Positions 8,477 through 17,905 of a DNA stretch of 64,000 nt are shown here, piece after piece. The notes beneath the pieces are model-generated. The model worked only from the letters and a program-made list of their open reading frames with translations. It was not told the origin of the DNA and searched no databases. The position numbers and the translations under genes are program-made. This DNA is from Paenibacillus dokdonensis (GTDB taxonomy: Bacteria; Bacillota; Bacilli; Paenibacillales; Paenibacillaceae), in contig NZ_STGQ01000002.1 in NCBI RefSeq assembly GCF_004916975.1, forward strand, positions 1,130,079 to 1,194,078, written 5' to 3'. Each line of letters begins with the position of its first letter. Within the stretch, counting starts at the first letter, position 1.

Positions 8477-8677
8477 ATGAAAAGCGTAACATTGGATGTT
8501 CAAGGGATGTCTTGCAATCATTGCGTAAATGCTGTAGAAGGTGCTGTGAAAAATGCAGGTGCAACCGGCAAAGTGGATCTGCCTGGAAACAAGGTTACTG
8601 TGGATTATGACGAAAGCAAAGTAAGCCTCGACACCATTAAAGCAGCCATCGAAGACCAAGGCTACGATGTAGTCTAA
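8477..8677 (+). CDS. copZ: Copper chaperone CopZ
   Basis: 66-aa single heavy-metal-associated (HMA) domain with the Cu(I)-binding motif GMSCNHC (Cys13, Cys16), normal length for CopZ. It carries cytosolic Cu(I) to the N-terminal HMA domains of CopA. It lies 42 bp after csoR with AAGGAGG just upstream, and 138 bp before copA. A terminator-like stem-loop separates it from copA, so it may be made in excess of the pump. Confidence 0.95.
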   Translation: MKSVTLDVQGMSCNHCVNAVEGAVKNAGATGKVDLPGNKVTVDYDESKVSLDTIKAAIEDQGYDVV

Positions 8678-8719
8678 GCCTGATTTCATATCAGCTTAAG
8701 GATATCCCATAACCGTACC

Positions 8720-8763
8720 GGGCAGCCCGGACCTTTTAAGGTCTGCAGTCGCTGCCCTTTTTT
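8720..8763 (+). terminator. Stem-loop terminator between copZ and copA
   Basis: GGGCAGC (8720-8726) pairs with GCTGCCC (8751-8757), with an inner GACCTT/AAGGTC stem, and is followed by six T. It lies inside the csoR-copZ-copA unit about 50 bp before copA and probably lowers copA expression relative to copZ. Confidence 0.75.
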
Positions 8764-8815
8764 ATAAGGATGAATATACCCCGTACCGGTATACCGTGAG
8801 AAAGGAGCCGAGATC

Positions 8816-11257
8816 ATGGAGCAGAATACAGGAAACCGAGAGAACGAGCATCAGGCAACGCTGCAGATTACCGGTATGACGTGTGCCGCCTGCGCAACCC
8901 GGATTGAAAAAGGATTGAGCCGAATGGACGGCGTCAGCCGGGCCAACGTCAATTTGGCGCTGGAGCAAGCCACCGTCTCGTATGATCCCAAGCAGTCGGA
9001 TCTGCGAAAGATGGAAGAAAAAATAGAGTCGCTCGGCTATGGCACGATGAAGGAAACAATGGATTTTGAAATTACCGGTATGACCTGTGCCGCCTGCGCC
9101 ACGCGGATTGAGAAAGGGCTCAGCAGAATGCCAGGCATTTCCCAGGCCAATGTGAATCTGGCGCTCGAGACAGCCCATGTGGAATATGCGGCAGGGATGG
9201 TTACCGTTAAAGATATGATGAAAAAGGTGGAGCAGCTTGGCTACAAGGCTCTTCCGAAGCAGGAAGCCAAGGACAGTGCCGAGCTGCGCCGGCAGGAGAT
9301 TAATCATAAGCGGTTCAAGTGGATGATGGCTGCCATTCTCTCACTTCCGCTGCTTTGGGCGATGGTGGGGCATTTCTCCTTTACTTCATGGATACCTGTA
9401 CCCTCGCTGTTTATGAATCCATGGTTCCAGCTGCTGCTGGCGACACCGGTTCAATTCCTGATCGGCGGTCAGTTTTATGTAGGAGCTTATAAAGCACTGC
9501 GCAATAAGAGCGCGAATATGGACGTGCTGGTTGCGCTCGGAACGTCGGCTGCATATTTTTACAGCTTGTATCTGACCATCCAATCCATCGGGATGGATAT
9601 GCATCATCCGGTGGAGATGTACTATGAAACCAGCAGCATTCTGATTACGCTGATTCTGGTCGGCAAATGGTTTGAGGCGCTTGCCAAGGGCCGCTCTTCC
9701 GAGGCCATCAAAAGCCTGATGGGCCTGCAGGCGAAGACCGCGCTTGTGCTTCGGGACGGTCAGGAGATCAGCATTCCGGTCGAGGATGTTGAAGTAGGCG
9801 ACATGGTGATTGTCAAGCCGGGTGAGAAAATCCCGGTGGACGGCAAGGTCGTCCAGGGATTGTCATCCGTGGACGAGTCCATGCTGACCGGTGAGAGCCT
9901 TCCAGTAGAGAAGCGTGAGGGCGATGCCGTGGTGGGAGCCACGCTGAATAAAAATGGCATGCTCCGCATTCAGGCGACGAAGGTCGGCAGTGAAACGGCT
10001 CTGGCACAGATCATCAAGGTGGTTGAGGAAGCACAGGGCTCGAAAGCTCCAATTCAGCGTATTGCCGACGTGATCTCCGGTATTTTCGTTCCGATTGTCG
10101 TAGGGATCGCGATCGTGACATTCCTGATCTGGTATTTTGGCGTGGAGCCCGGACAATTCGCAGCGGCTCTCGAAAAGGCTATAGCAGTACTCGTTATTGC
10201 ATGTCCATGTGCGCTTGGACTTGCGACGCCGACCTCAATAATGGCAGGCTCAGGCCGTGCCGCGGAGTTCGGTATCCTGTTTAAGGGCGGAGAGCATCTA
10301 GAGTCGGCTCAGGCCATTGAAGTCGTTGTGCTCGACAAAACGGGTACGGTCACGAGCGGCAAGCCGGTTCTGACGGATGTGGTTCCCGCGCCGCTGATGA
10401 CGGAGCAGTCACTGCTCCGTACGACTGCCGCAGTGGAGCGCCAGTCAGAGCATCCGCTGGCAGAGGCCATTGTGGCTGGCGCTCTCGACCGAAGCAAGGC
10501 ACTGCCGCTGCCGGAAGCGAAAGACTTTGAGAACCTTCCTGGTTACGGTGTCTCGGCAAGAGTGGACGGCCGGCTGGTATTGGTAGGCACCCGTAAATTG
10601 ATGGCGGAGCGGGGCGTTCCGGTAGAGACTGCCCTGGCTGCGATGAGACAGCTGGAAGACGCTGGCAAGACGGCGATGCTCGTAGCCGTGGACGGCAAAT
10701 ATGCCGGTATGGTGGCCGTTGCGGATACGATCAAGGAAACCTCCCGTGAAGCCGTATCCCGACTGCAGGAGATGGGAATCGAGGTCATCATGATTACCGG
10801 TGACAATGAACGCACAGCGAAAGCAATCGCTGCGCAGGCCGGTATCCAGCATGTCCTGGCCGAGGTGCTGCCGGAAGGCAAGGCCGAAGAGGTGAAGAAG
10901 CTGCAGCAGACCGGCAAGCGGATCGCCATGGTCGGCGACGGCATCAACGATGCGCCGGCGCTGGCTACGGCCGATATTGGCATGGCGATCGGCACCGGCA
11001 CGGATGTCGCCATGGAGGCGGCGGATGTGACGCTGATGCGCGGCGATCTGAATGCGATTGCCGACGCTATCCTGATGAGCCGCCGCACGATGGGCAACAT
11101 CAAGCAGAACCTGTTCTGGGCGCTGGCTTATAATACCGTCGGCATTCCGATTGCCGCCATCGGGTTTCTTGCTCCTTGGCTGGCCGGTGCGGCGATGGCC
11201 TTCAGCTCCGTGTCGGTCGTGCTGAATGCCCTGCGTCTGCAGCGGGTGAAGCTGTAA
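8816..11257 (+). CDS. copA: Copper-exporting P1B-type ATPase CopA
   Basis: 813 aa. Two N-terminal HMA domains each have [14 protein letters not shown] (CxxC at 23-26 and 91-94). Eight membrane segments follow. The transmembrane metal site CPC is at 463-465, the TGE actuator motif at 358-360, the phosphorylated aspartate in DKTGT at 507-511, the HP motif at 546-547, and a hinge GDGxNDAP follows. CPC with two CxxC HMA domains identifies a Cu(I) exporter. It accepts Cu(I) from CopZ and pumps it out. The ATG is preceded by GAAAGGAG. It completes the csoR operon and is closed by a strong terminator at 11310-11355. The two HMA repeats are very similar around their metal loops, which suggests internal duplication. 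Confidence 0.97.
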   Translation: MEQNTGNRENEHQATLQITGMTCAACATRIEKGLSRMDGVSRANVNLALEQATVSYDPKQSDLRKMEEKIESLGYGTMKETMDFEITGMTCAACATRIEKGLSRMPGISQANVNLALETAHVEYAAGMVTVKDMMKKVEQLGYKALPKQEAKDSAELRRQEINHKRFKWMMAAILSLPLLWAMVGHFSFTSWIPVPSLFMNPWFQLLLATPVQFLIGGQFYVGAYKALRNKSANMDVLVALGTSAAYFYSLYLTIQSIGMDMHHPVEMYYETSSILITLILVGKWFEALAKGRSSEAIKSLMGLQAKTALVLRDGQEISIPVEDVEVGDMVIVKPGEKIPVDGKVVQGLSSVDESMLTGESLPVEKREGDAVVGATLNKNGMLRIQATKVGSETALAQIIKVVEEAQGSKAPIQRIADVISGIFVPIVVGIAIVTFLIWYFGVEPGQFAAALEKAIAVLVIACPCALGLATPTSIMAGSGRAAEFGILFKGGEHLESAQAIEVVVLDKTGTVTSGKPVLTDVVPAPLMTEQSLLRTTAAVERQSEHPLAEAIVAGALDRSKALPLPEAKDFENLPGYGVSARVDGRLVLVGTRKLMAERGVPVETALAAMRQLEDAGKTAMLVAVDGKYAGMVAVADTIKETSREAVSRLQEMGIEVIMITGDNERTAKAIAAQAGIQHVLAEVLPEGKAEEVKKLQQTGKRIAMVGDGINDAPALATADIGMAIGTGTDVAMEAADVTLMRGDLNAIADAILMSRRTMGNIKQNLFWALAYNTVGIPIAAIGFLAPWLAGAAMAFSSVSVVLNALRLQRVKL

Positions 11258-11287
11258 AATAGGCGCTATTAAAAAGCAGCTTGGACT

Positions 11288-11303
11288 GAAAACGGCCGTT
11301 TTC
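11288..11303. repeat. Perfect 16-bp palindrome
   Basis: GAAAACGGCCGTTTTC is a perfect dyad in the gap after copA, just before the copA terminator. It could extend the terminator structure or be a protein site; nothing else is known from the sequence. Confidence 0.5.
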
Positions 11304-11309
11304 ACCTGT

Positions 11310-11355
11310 CAGTGGCATTGACTCTGTTTGTGAACAGAGTCCTGCCACTGCTTTT
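11310..11355 (+). terminator. Rho-independent terminator of the copper efflux operon
   Basis: CAGTGGCA (11310-11317) pairs with TGCCACTG (11343-11350), with an inner GACTCTGTT/AACAGAGTC stem, followed by CTTTTG. Confidence 0.85.
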
Positions 11356-11533
11356 GTATGTATGGCTCAGAAAAGGGCACTCTGAATTTGTGGCGCTGCT
11401 GGCCAGAAGGTTCACATCCACACATAAACACGAAGATTTTGATGTTTTATGGTCGACTCCGTATGCCCGGCGGGTATATAGAATCATGAGAATTCATCCA
11501 ATTGCATCTATGAATGAGGAGGAGATTTTCCAG

Positions 11534-12277
11534 ATGAATGATACCCTGTCTTTACTGATGAACCACCGTTCCATCCGCAAATTTAAAGATGCGCCAGTCA
11601 CTGAGGAGCAGCTGCATGCGATAATCTCCGCAGCCCAAATGGCATCAACCTCCAGCAATGTCCAGGCCTACAGCGTGATTGCCGCTACGGATCCCGGACT
11701 GAAAAAGCAGCTCGCGGAGCTTGCCGGCAACCAGGCTTATGTGGAGCAGTGCCCGGTCTTCCTCGTGTGGTGTGCGGACCTATACCGTCTGAAGCAGGTA
11801 ACGGCAGAGACGCTGCAGGAACGGGCATCCTATGAAACGACGACGGAGAATTTCATCGTGGCGACGGTAGATGCCGCCCTGGCAGCTCAAAATGCTGCGA
11901 TCGCCGCTGAATCGCTGGGTCTTGGCATTGTCTACATCGGGGGTGTGCGGAACCGGATCGCCGAGTTGTCCAAGCTGCTGGGCCTGCCAGAGTTGGTCTA
12001 TCCGGTGTTCGGCATGTGTGTCGGCGTCCCTGACCAGGAGCCGGGCCAGCGTCCCCGTCTTCCGCTGCAGTCGGTGCTTCACTTCAACGGCTATTCCGTA
12101 GAGCAAAGCGTGGAGCCGGTTAAGGATTATGATGCCACCATGAAAGCTTACCTCCAAGAACGGACAGGCGGCAAAAAGGATACGCCATGGACGCAGGTAA
12201 TGGCTGACAGACTGGCTGAGCCGATACGGTTGCATATGAAGGAGTTTTTGGACGGCAAAGGCTTTATGAAAAAATAA
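11534..12277 (+). CDS. NAD(P)H-dependent flavin oxidoreductase / nitroreductase (NfsA/NfrA family)
   Basis: 247 aa from the ATG at 11534, chosen because GAGGAGGAG sits about nine bases upstream and because the family begins near LSLLMNHRSIRKF; a longer frame from 11312 runs through the copA terminator and is not credible. The N-terminal HRSIRKFKDAPV and the ASTSSNVQAYSVI segment are FMN-contact motifs of the NfsA-type nitroreductases, and IYIGGVRN plus PVFGMCVG are family landmarks. Such enzymes reduce flavins, nitro compounds or quinones with NADPH. It is a single gene; its terminator overlaps its stop codon and that of the convergent TatD gene. The physiological substrate is unknown. Confidence 0.88.
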   Translation: MNDTLSLLMNHRSIRKFKDAPVTEEQLHAIISAAQMASTSSNVQAYSVIAATDPGLKKQLAELAGNQAYVEQCPVFLVWCADLYRLKQVTAETLQERASYETTTENFIVATVDAALAAQNAAIAAESLGLGIVYIGGVRNRIAELSKLLGLPELVYPVFGMCVGVPDQEPGQRPRLPLQSVLHFNGYSVEQSVEPVKDYDATMKAYLQERTGGKKDTPWTQVMADRLAEPIRLHMKEFLDGKGFMKK

Positions 12278-12303
12278 CTGGTTTGCTTATGGCAAACCAG
12301 TTA
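12275..12303. terminator. Terminator hairpin sharing both convergent stop codons
   Basis: TAACTGGTTTGC (12275-12286) is exactly complementary to GCAAACCAGTTA (12292-12303). The first TAA is the nitroreductase stop and the last three bases are the stop of the minus-strand TatD gene. On the minus strand it is followed by TTTTTT. Confidence 0.8.
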
Positions 12304-13122
12304 TATACCGTAAAAGCGCTTGGCATTCGCATACAATATCCGGCGTGCCTCAGGCAGTGAAAGCCCCTGAATCCGGCTCCAGGCTGATGCTACATCAGCC
12401 GTCATTCGCGGATGGGTCATCTGCCCGCTAAAAGGTCCCTCAAAAGGCCAGGGCCCGTCGGTTTCCGACATCACGAGGGAGGAAGGATATACTCGTGCCA
12501 GCTCCTGAATCTCCTCTTCATATTCAATATCGGGCGTAAAAGAAATAAGGTATCCTTGTTCGGCCATATGCTGCACTGTGTCAGGCGATCCTTTGAACCA
12601 ATGGAAATGAGCGCGTTTTATATGGTGTTTTGCCAGCAGGAGGCAGGCTGTATCGGCATCCTCGTAGACGGCATGCAGCACGATCGGCTTGTCCTGGTCA
12701 CGGGCAAAGGCAATAAAACGCTCCAGCAGCTCCTCATACGGAACGGAGTCAAAGGGGAGACCGGCTTCTGTGGCCTCCATGCGCGTATAGTAAGGTAAAC
12801 CGACCTCACCAACGGCGATCATGTCTTTGGCATGCTGCTTCATCCAGGAGAAAAGCTCAAGGATATCAGCTGCGTCAGGAATAGGCTGCTCGGGATGGAA
12901 TCCGAAAGCCGGATGGACGAGGGACGGGTACCTTTGCGCAAGCTGCAGATTAGCACGGGCAGAGTCGTGGTCCATGGAGACGGCGATAACGCCTTCAACA
13001 CCTGCATCCACCAGTCCGGACAGTATTTCCTGCTGCTGGACTTCACTGTATGAATCCAGATGAATATGCGCATCAATTAGCGGAGCAAAGGGTTCAGAGC
13101 GAGTTCCCTGTGTCAGATTCAT
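12301..13122 (-). CDS. TatD-family metal-dependent hydrolase
   Basis: 273 aa, amidohydrolase-like TIM barrel of the TatD family. Metal ligands are visible: HIHLD (His19, His21), the Glu in AVGEVGLPYY, His in VLHAVYED, His in AHFHWFKG and Asp in SETDGPW. Known TatD proteins are Mg-dependent 3'-5' exonucleases or DNases acting in the cytoplasm. This member is divergent, so it may have another phosphoesterase or amidohydrolase substrate. The start has GGAGGTG upstream. It sits alone between the nitroreductase gene (convergent) and a DUF3888 gene in the same orientation. Confidence 0.85.
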   Translation of the reverse strand: MNLTQGTRSEPFAPLIDAHIHLDSYSEVQQQEILSGLVDAGVEGVIAVSMDHDSARANLQLAQRYPSLVHPAFGFHPEQPIPDAADILELFSWMKQHAKDMIAVGEVGLPYYTRMEATEAGLPFDSVPYEELLERFIAFARDQDKPIVLHAVYEDADTACLLLAKHHIKRAHFHWFKGSPDTVQHMAEQGYLISFTPDIEYEEEIQELARVYPSSLVMSETDGPWPFEGPFSGQMTHPRMTADVASAWSRIQGLSLPEARRILYANAKRFYGI

Positions 13123-13193
13123 AGATCAAGCACCTCCAGAATGATGATGTAGTATCATTATAGCTCAAGATGCTCATGTGCTGCCGTGCCCGT

Positions 13194-13658
13194 TCAAGGG
13201 GTTCCTTTTGTACTCTTAAGCAGCTCCTGCATATTGGAAGGAAGCTCGAAGGTTTGAAGATGCTTGAAGGTGATCAGCTTGATTTTGTCAGGATAGAGGG
13301 GAGAGACCTCGAAGGTCATCCGGTCCTTCCCGACTGTAATATGCGGTCCGAGGACAGGCATCGTCTCCAGCGTAATGGAAAAGTGGAATCCACGGTCTCC
13401 CGGTCCGCCATTAACCCGTTTAGCCTGAAGGATTTCAATTTGGTACGGATAGACGAGCGGGTTCTCGGCCAGCCGGTGTTTATAATAATCATTCACGGCG
13501 TTTTGAATATCGGGAAGAAGGAGTTCCATCATGATATCCTGGTACAGCAGCAGCTTCGGTTCCTTGGGCTGATCGCCGGCCGCTGCGGCAGTAGTCGGAA
13601 TAGACGATAAAAGAATGGTCAGCAGCAGCAGCAGAAACGTTTCAACTCTGGTTTTCAT
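13194..13658 (-). CDS. Secreted DUF3888 domain protein
   Basis: 154 aa. A signal peptide (about residues 1-27, ending TAAAAG) is followed by a DUF3888-like domain starting LLYQDIMMELLLPDIQ and NAVNDYYKH; the pattern of an acidic helix followed by a paired Tyr is typical of these Bacillales exported proteins. The domain has no assigned function. No lipobox, no Cys and no C-terminal anchor are visible, so the product is probably secreted or wall-associated. An AGGAGGTG site precedes the start. It lies upstream of the TatD gene on the same strand with a 71-bp gap, so they could be co-transcribed, without any evident functional link. Confidence 0.75.
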   Translation of the reverse strand: MKTRVETFLLLLLTILLSSIPTTAAAAGDQPKEPKLLLYQDIMMELLLPDIQNAVNDYYKHRLAENPLVYPYQIEILQAKRVNGGPGDRGFHFSITLETMPVLGPHITVGKDRMTFEVSPLYPDKIKLITFKHLQTFELPSNMQELLKSTKGTP

Positions 13659-13895
13659 AGATTCACCTCCTATACAACGATCCCCAGCTGAGGCTGAAAT
13701 TATTCCGTATGAATTCTGAAAAACACTTTTGTGAACAAAAATGGAAACTTACTGCGAAGGGGCGAAAAAGCTTATGCTACGGTACCGCTCCCCCTCCTAA
13801 AATGCTATAGTAGATAGATCAAGATGTTTGCCATATTTGCCATAGCAGTGTGTAAAAATTATGGCACTGCATCCGGTTCAGAGGAGGAAGAAGCA

Positions 13896-15803
13896 GTGAA
13901 GATTCACGTTTACGGACAAACCAGCGGACTTACCGAAGGCATGGCAGAGTTGTCGGAAATATTACATATAGAGCTGGTTGCGACAGGGCTTCCGGTTGAG
14001 GTGCTTCAGGCACCTGGTCCGATCTTAGTTAAGCTTCAGGATGGTAAAGGTACCATCCGCTATCAGGATAAAATCCACTTTTTCCGTGCCCTTGGTCTGC
14101 TCGTACAGCATGCAGGGGAGAAGGATCAATTTGAAATTACAGAGGAGCCGAAATTCAGCTTTAACGGCACGATGCTGGATGTTTCCCGCAATGGGGTATT
14201 GACGGTTCCAATGGTCAAGCGGTTTATCCGCTACATGGCATTGATGGGGCTGAACGGTCTGATGATGTACACCGAGGATACCTTCGAAGTGAAGGAGCAG
14301 CCTTATTTCGGATATATGCGTGGACGTTATACGGTGGAAGAGCTGCAGGAATGCGATGCATATGCGGATCAGCTCGGCATTGAGATGATTCCATGCATCC
14401 AGACGCTGGGCCACCTGGCGCAGGCGCTAAAATGGAATTATGCAGCGGGTATGAAGGACCATCAGGATATATTGCTGGTCGGTGAGCCTAAGACCTATGA
14501 ATTTATAGAGCAAATGATCGCTTCCGCGGCCAAAACCTACCGCACCAAGCGTATTCATATCGGAATGGACGAAGCATTTCAGGTAGGCCTCGGAAATTAT
14601 CTGCGCAAGCACGGCTACCACAACCGTTTTGAGCTGATGAACGAGCATGTGGCGAAGGTGCTGGAGATTACGGAGCGCTACGACCTGAAGCCGATGATCT
14701 GGAGCGATATGTACTTCAATCTGCTGTCGAACGACACGCAAGGCGGATTGTATAACATGAACGCCGACTTTTCCGAGGATAAGATGGACCAGATTCCGAA
14801 AGGCGTCCAATTCGTATATTGGGATTACGGCAAGGCGGATGAGGAAGGCTACGGCCTGATGTACGAAAAGCATCTGAAATTCGGTTCCAAGCCAATCTTT
14901 GCCGGAGGCATTCATATCTGGAACAACATCGTTCCGAACTACGGCAAGACGTGGAATATCAGCCATCCGGCGCTGCGCGCGGCCAAAACCAAGCAGCTGG
15001 ATGAGGTACTCGCGACGGCTTGGGCAGATAATGGGAACGAGAACAATCATCTCACCATTTTACCGGGTCTGCAGCTGTTTGCTGAGCATGGATATGGAAA
15101 TGACGTAGATCATGACAATCTGCAAAGACGCCTTAACGCCTGTACCGGTGCAGATCTGTTTAAGCCTGTGGTGGCGCTCAGCCTGATGGATGAAGTACCA
15201 GGCGTCCTGCCGGAGAACTATTGGATGGCTAACCCGTCCAAATACCTGCTATGGCAGGATCTGCTGATTGGCTTGTTCGACAAGCATATCGAGCCGGATA
15301 CGGAAACGGTTTTGCCGGGCTATTACGAAGAGATGGCGAAGGAATTGGGCGGTTACCGCGATGCCCTGGACGCACCCTTCGATCAGCTGTTCGGCATGTA
15401 CGAGAAGCTGGCGCGCGTGCTTGCGCTGAAGAGTACGATGGGCGTGCAGCTCAAGCGCTTCTATGACGAAGGACAGAAGAGCGAGCTGCGCCGCCTGGCG
15501 GAAGAGGCGCTGCCTGAGCTGTATCGCCGTGCAGATGAGCTGCGCGTCGCGCATCGCCACATGTGGATGGAGACGTATAAGCCATTCGGCTGGGAAGTGC
15601 TCGATATCCGCTATGGCGGTCTTCTTGCACGTATCCGGTCCGCAGAGGACCGCGTATTGGATTACGTCGAAGGGCGCGTGGACAGGCTTGAGGAGCTGGA
15701 AGCGGATCGGCTGCTCTACGACCAGACCGGCGTGCCGGAGGCAGGTCCAATGAACGTCAATGCAACGTACCAGAGCATCGTGACGGCGGGAGCTTTTGTA
15801 TAG
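13896..15803 (+). CDS. Cytoplasmic beta-N-acetylhexosaminidase, GH20 family
   Basis: 635 aa from the GTG at 13896, chosen because GAGGAGG lies at 13881-13887; the longer frame from 13824 has no ribosome site. The catalytic TIM barrel begins at FNGTMLDVSRNGV (about residue 89), and the acid/base pair is Asp225-Glu226 in HIGMDEA. Length, absence of a signal peptide and the YTEDTFEVKEQPYFGYMRGR segment resemble the intracellular streptococcal GH20C type, which releases GlcNAc or GalNAc from short glycans. It would act on imported amino-sugar oligosaccharides, though no transporter gene is adjacent. Single gene with its own terminator. Exact linkage preference cannot be read. Confidence 0.9.
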   Translation: MKIHVYGQTSGLTEGMAELSEILHIELVATGLPVEVLQAPGPILVKLQDGKGTIRYQDKIHFFRALGLLVQHAGEKDQFEITEEPKFSFNGTMLDVSRNGVLTVPMVKRFIRYMALMGLNGLMMYTEDTFEVKEQPYFGYMRGRYTVEELQECDAYADQLGIEMIPCIQTLGHLAQALKWNYAAGMKDHQDILLVGEPKTYEFIEQMIASAAKTYRTKRIHIGMDEAFQVGLGNYLRKHGYHNRFELMNEHVAKVLEITERYDLKPMIWSDMYFNLLSNDTQGGLYNMNADFSEDKMDQIPKGVQFVYWDYGKADEEGYGLMYEKHLKFGSKPIFAGGIHIWNNIVPNYGKTWNISHPALRAAKTKQLDEVLATAWADNGNENNHLTILPGLQLFAEHGYGNDVDHDNLQRRLNACTGADLFKPVVALSLMDEVPGVLPENYWMANPSKYLLWQDLLIGLFDKHIEPDTETVLPGYYEEMAKELGGYRDALDAPFDQLFGMYEKLARVLALKSTMGVQLKRFYDEGQKSELRRLAEEALPELYRRADELRVAHRHMWMETYKPFGWEVLDIRYGGLLARIRSAEDRVLDYVEGRVDRLEELEADRLLYDQTGVPEAGPMNVNATYQSIVTAGAFV

Positions 15804-15833
15804 TAGAAAACTAGATATTTATTTATAACTCGG

Positions 15834-15878
15834 AAAAAAGGGAGTCCCACAGGTCGTTTGACCAGGGGCTCCCTTTTT
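15834..15878. terminator. Terminator between GH20 gene and thiamine importer operon
   Basis: AAAAAGGGAG..CCC pairs with GGGGCTCCCTTTTT with an inner GGTC/GACC stem. A-tract and T-tract on the two sides make it usable in both directions by the convergent genes. Confidence 0.85.
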
Positions 15879-15902
15879 AATATTGTCTGTAGTTAATCCT
15901 GC

Positions 15903-16742
15903 CTAGGATTGAAGATGCATCTTCCGCTGCTCTTCCCGCATCCAGCCGGAGAGCTCCCGTCTCAGCTTGATAAAATCCGGATGCTCGATGATCTCCTCCC
16001 GGCGGGGCCGCGGAAACGGCACATCAACGGTTTGCAGCACCGAGGCCGGACGGCCGGAAAAGACATAGATGCGGCTGGAGAGCAGGAGGGCTTCTTCAAT
16101 ATTATGCGTGATAAAAAGCACGGAGCGCCGACTTTCCTCCCAGATATCCAGCAGCCAGCGCTGCATGTCGCTTCGCGTCAGCGCATCGAGCGCGCTGAAA
16201 GGCTCATCCAGGCACATCAGCTCCTGCGGACTGAGCAGGGCGCGCAGGAAAGCCGCCCGCTGCTGCATCCCGCCCGAGAGCGTATGGGGGTGGGCCTTCT
16301 CGAACCCGCCCAGCCCGACTTTGTCGAGCCAATAGCGGGCCTTCTCACGGGTTTCTTTGTCGACAGTGCCTTGCACCTCTTGCGAGAGCAGCACATTATC
16401 CTCAATGGTCCGCCATGGGAAAAGTGCGGGCTGCTGGGGCATGTAGCTGATATGCCCTTGCTGACCGGTCACTTCCGTGCCGTTCATATGCACGGTTCCC
16501 GTATCCGGCTTCACGAGGCCGCCAATGATATGGAACAGCGTGCTCTTACCGCTGCCGGATGGACCAACAATGGAGACAAACTCCCCCTTTTGAACGGTCA
16601 GCGACACATTATCCAGCACCTGAAGACTGCTTCGTTTGGTCCGGAAGGCCTTGCTGATGCCAGAGGCTTCAAGAGCGGGAGGCAGCTCAGACTGAGCTGC
16701 TGGTGAATGGGCAGCAATTCGTGTTTCTTCTGAAATTGACAT
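15903..16742 (-). CDS. thiZ: Thiamine-precursor ABC transporter ATP-binding protein
   Basis: 279-aa ATPase of the nitrate/sulfonate/taurine-HMP group. Walker [10 protein letters not shown] is at residues 60-68, the signature is LSGGMQQRAAFLRAL, Walker B is LMCLDEPFSALD, and the switch His is in FITHNIEEALLLS. It is the last gene of an operon headed by a TPP riboswitch and contains the matching permease and NMT1/THI5-like binding protein, so it energises uptake of a thiamine precursor such as hydroxymethylpyrimidine (HMP). It starts 30 bp after the permease stop. The N-terminal 25 residues are a nonconserved extension. Confidence 0.9.
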   Translation of the reverse strand: MSISEETRIAAHSPAAQSELPPALEASGISKAFRTKRSSLQVLDNVSLTVQKGEFVSIVGPSGSGKSTLFHIIGGLVKPDTGTVHMNGTEVTGQQGHISYMPQQPALFPWRTIEDNVLLSQEVQGTVDKETREKARYWLDKVGLGGFEKAHPHTLSGGMQQRAAFLRALLSPQELMCLDEPFSALDALTRSDMQRWLLDIWEESRRSVLFITHNIEEALLLSSRIYVFSGRPASVLQTVDVPFPRPRREEIIEHPDFIKLRRELSGWMREEQRKMHLQS

Positions 16743-16772
16743 GTAAAAGAGCTCCTTTCTGCAGCCGCGGCA

Positions 16773-17534
16773 TTAGCCTTCCTGCTTCGGTTTCCAGCGC
16801 ACGAGCCATTTTTCCAGCAGGGCGATAAGTCCGAACATCAGCAGGCTCAGTACAACAATGATCATAATGGCGACAAACATGCGGTCGGTGCGGTATCCTG
16901 CCTTTTGCAGCATCATATAATAGCCGATGCCTTTATCGGCTCCGATCCATTCGGCAATGACTGCACCCATCACGCTGTAGGTTGCCGCGATTTTAATACC
17001 CGAAAATATCGAAGGCAGCGCATGCGGAAGCTCCAGCTTGGTAAAGATCTGCTGTTTACTCGCGCCGATCATCCGCATGTAATTCAGCATCATCCGGTCT
17101 GTTTGCTTCAGCCCGCCCATCGTTGCAACGGCAACCGGGAAGAAGCAGACGAGCGTGATGACGATCAGCTTGGGCAGCAGTCCGAAGCCGAACCAGATCA
17201 TCAGCAGCGGAGCGAGCGCGATTGTCGGAATGTTCTGGCTTAAAATCAGCAGCGGATATAGTGCCGACTTGAGAAAAGGAATCATATGAAGAATAAGTGC
17301 GATAATCAGTCCCACGACGGTTCCGATGATAAAGCCCTCCAAGGTCAGTCTGACTGTAGCCCAGACATGGCCCCATAAATCTCCGGCTCCATCAGCCGTT
17401 TGCTTCGCGATATCCGCCGGGGAGGGCAGAATCCACTGCTCGATATGAAACAGCGAGGTGCACAGCTGCCATACGGTCAAAAAGAAGAGGACCGCCACAA
17501 AGGGCGGCCACACATGACTCCACCAACGTCTCAT
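16773..17534 (-). CDS. thiX: Thiamine-precursor ABC transporter permease
   Basis: 253-aa inner-membrane permease of the SsuC/TauC (BPD_transp_1) type with about six helices. The EAA-like ATPase-contact loop is visible as LNYMRMIGASKQQIFTKLELPHALPSIFSG, given here only by its key residues G-A-S and L-P-x-A-L-P. Its start codon overlaps the stop of the small thiamine-binding protein gene by four bases, which indicates translational coupling. Riboswitch control and the neighbouring binding protein point to HMP or a related thiamine precursor as substrate. Confidence 0.9.
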   Translation of the reverse strand: MRRWWSHVWPPFVAVLFFLTVWQLCTSLFHIEQWILPSPADIAKQTADGAGDLWGHVWATVRLTLEGFIIGTVVGLIIALILHMIPFLKSALYPLLILSQNIPTIALAPLLMIWFGFGLLPKLIVITLVCFFPVAVATMGGLKQTDRMMLNYMRMIGASKQQIFTKLELPHALPSIFSGIKIAATYSVMGAVIAEWIGADKGIGYYMMLQKAGYRTDRMFVAIMIIVVLSLLMFGLIALLEKWLVRWKPKQEG

Positions 17535-17824
17535 GGACGGTATTTCTCCGTTAGACGCTCCATGCTGATGCCGCTCGGATTATGGGCGATTTTAATCTGT
17601 GAGATGATGCTTGGACTTCCGGCTTCCACCAAGGCCGTATGCATATTGCGTACAACCTCCAGCAGTTCTTCCAGCTCGCCTTCCATCGTTGTTTCGAGAG
17701 GATGCACCTCATACTTTACACCGGACTGCTGAATGACTTCGATCGCACGGTCCACGTAGGGAATGGAATTTTCATTGTTCGGGGTTTTTGGAATAACTTG
17801 AATGCTGAGCAGGGTATGTGCCAT
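17531..17824 (-). CDS. Small thiamine-binding protein (DUF77/MTH1187/YkoF family)
   Basis: 97 aa beginning MAHTLLSIQVIPKTPNNENS. The family (PF01910) forms ferredoxin-like dimers or tetramers and binds thiamine or its pyrimidine; the conserved YEVHPLETTMEGELEEL segment is present. It has no signal peptide, so it acts in the cytoplasm, perhaps buffering or sensing the imported precursor. The gene lies between the binding protein and permease genes and overlaps the permease by four bases, tying it closely to transport. Expression is governed by the upstream TPP riboswitch. Confidence 0.85.
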   Translation of the reverse strand: MAHTLLSIQVIPKTPNNENSIPYVDRAIEVIQQSGVKYEVHPLETTMEGELEELLEVVRNMHTALVEAGSPSIISQIKIAHNPSGISMERLTEKYRP

Positions 17825-17905
17825 ACCCGATCACTTCCTTTTCAATATGATAATGAAACTCGGTATTGTAAAAGTTTGCAGAGTGCTGAGAGGGAAAGCG
17901 CCTCC

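Noticed and set aside
10445-11305. 286-codon ORF antisense to copA
   Set aside because: It lies fully opposite a well-conserved P-type ATPase gene; composition is that expected from codon bias of the sense strand, with no ribosome site.
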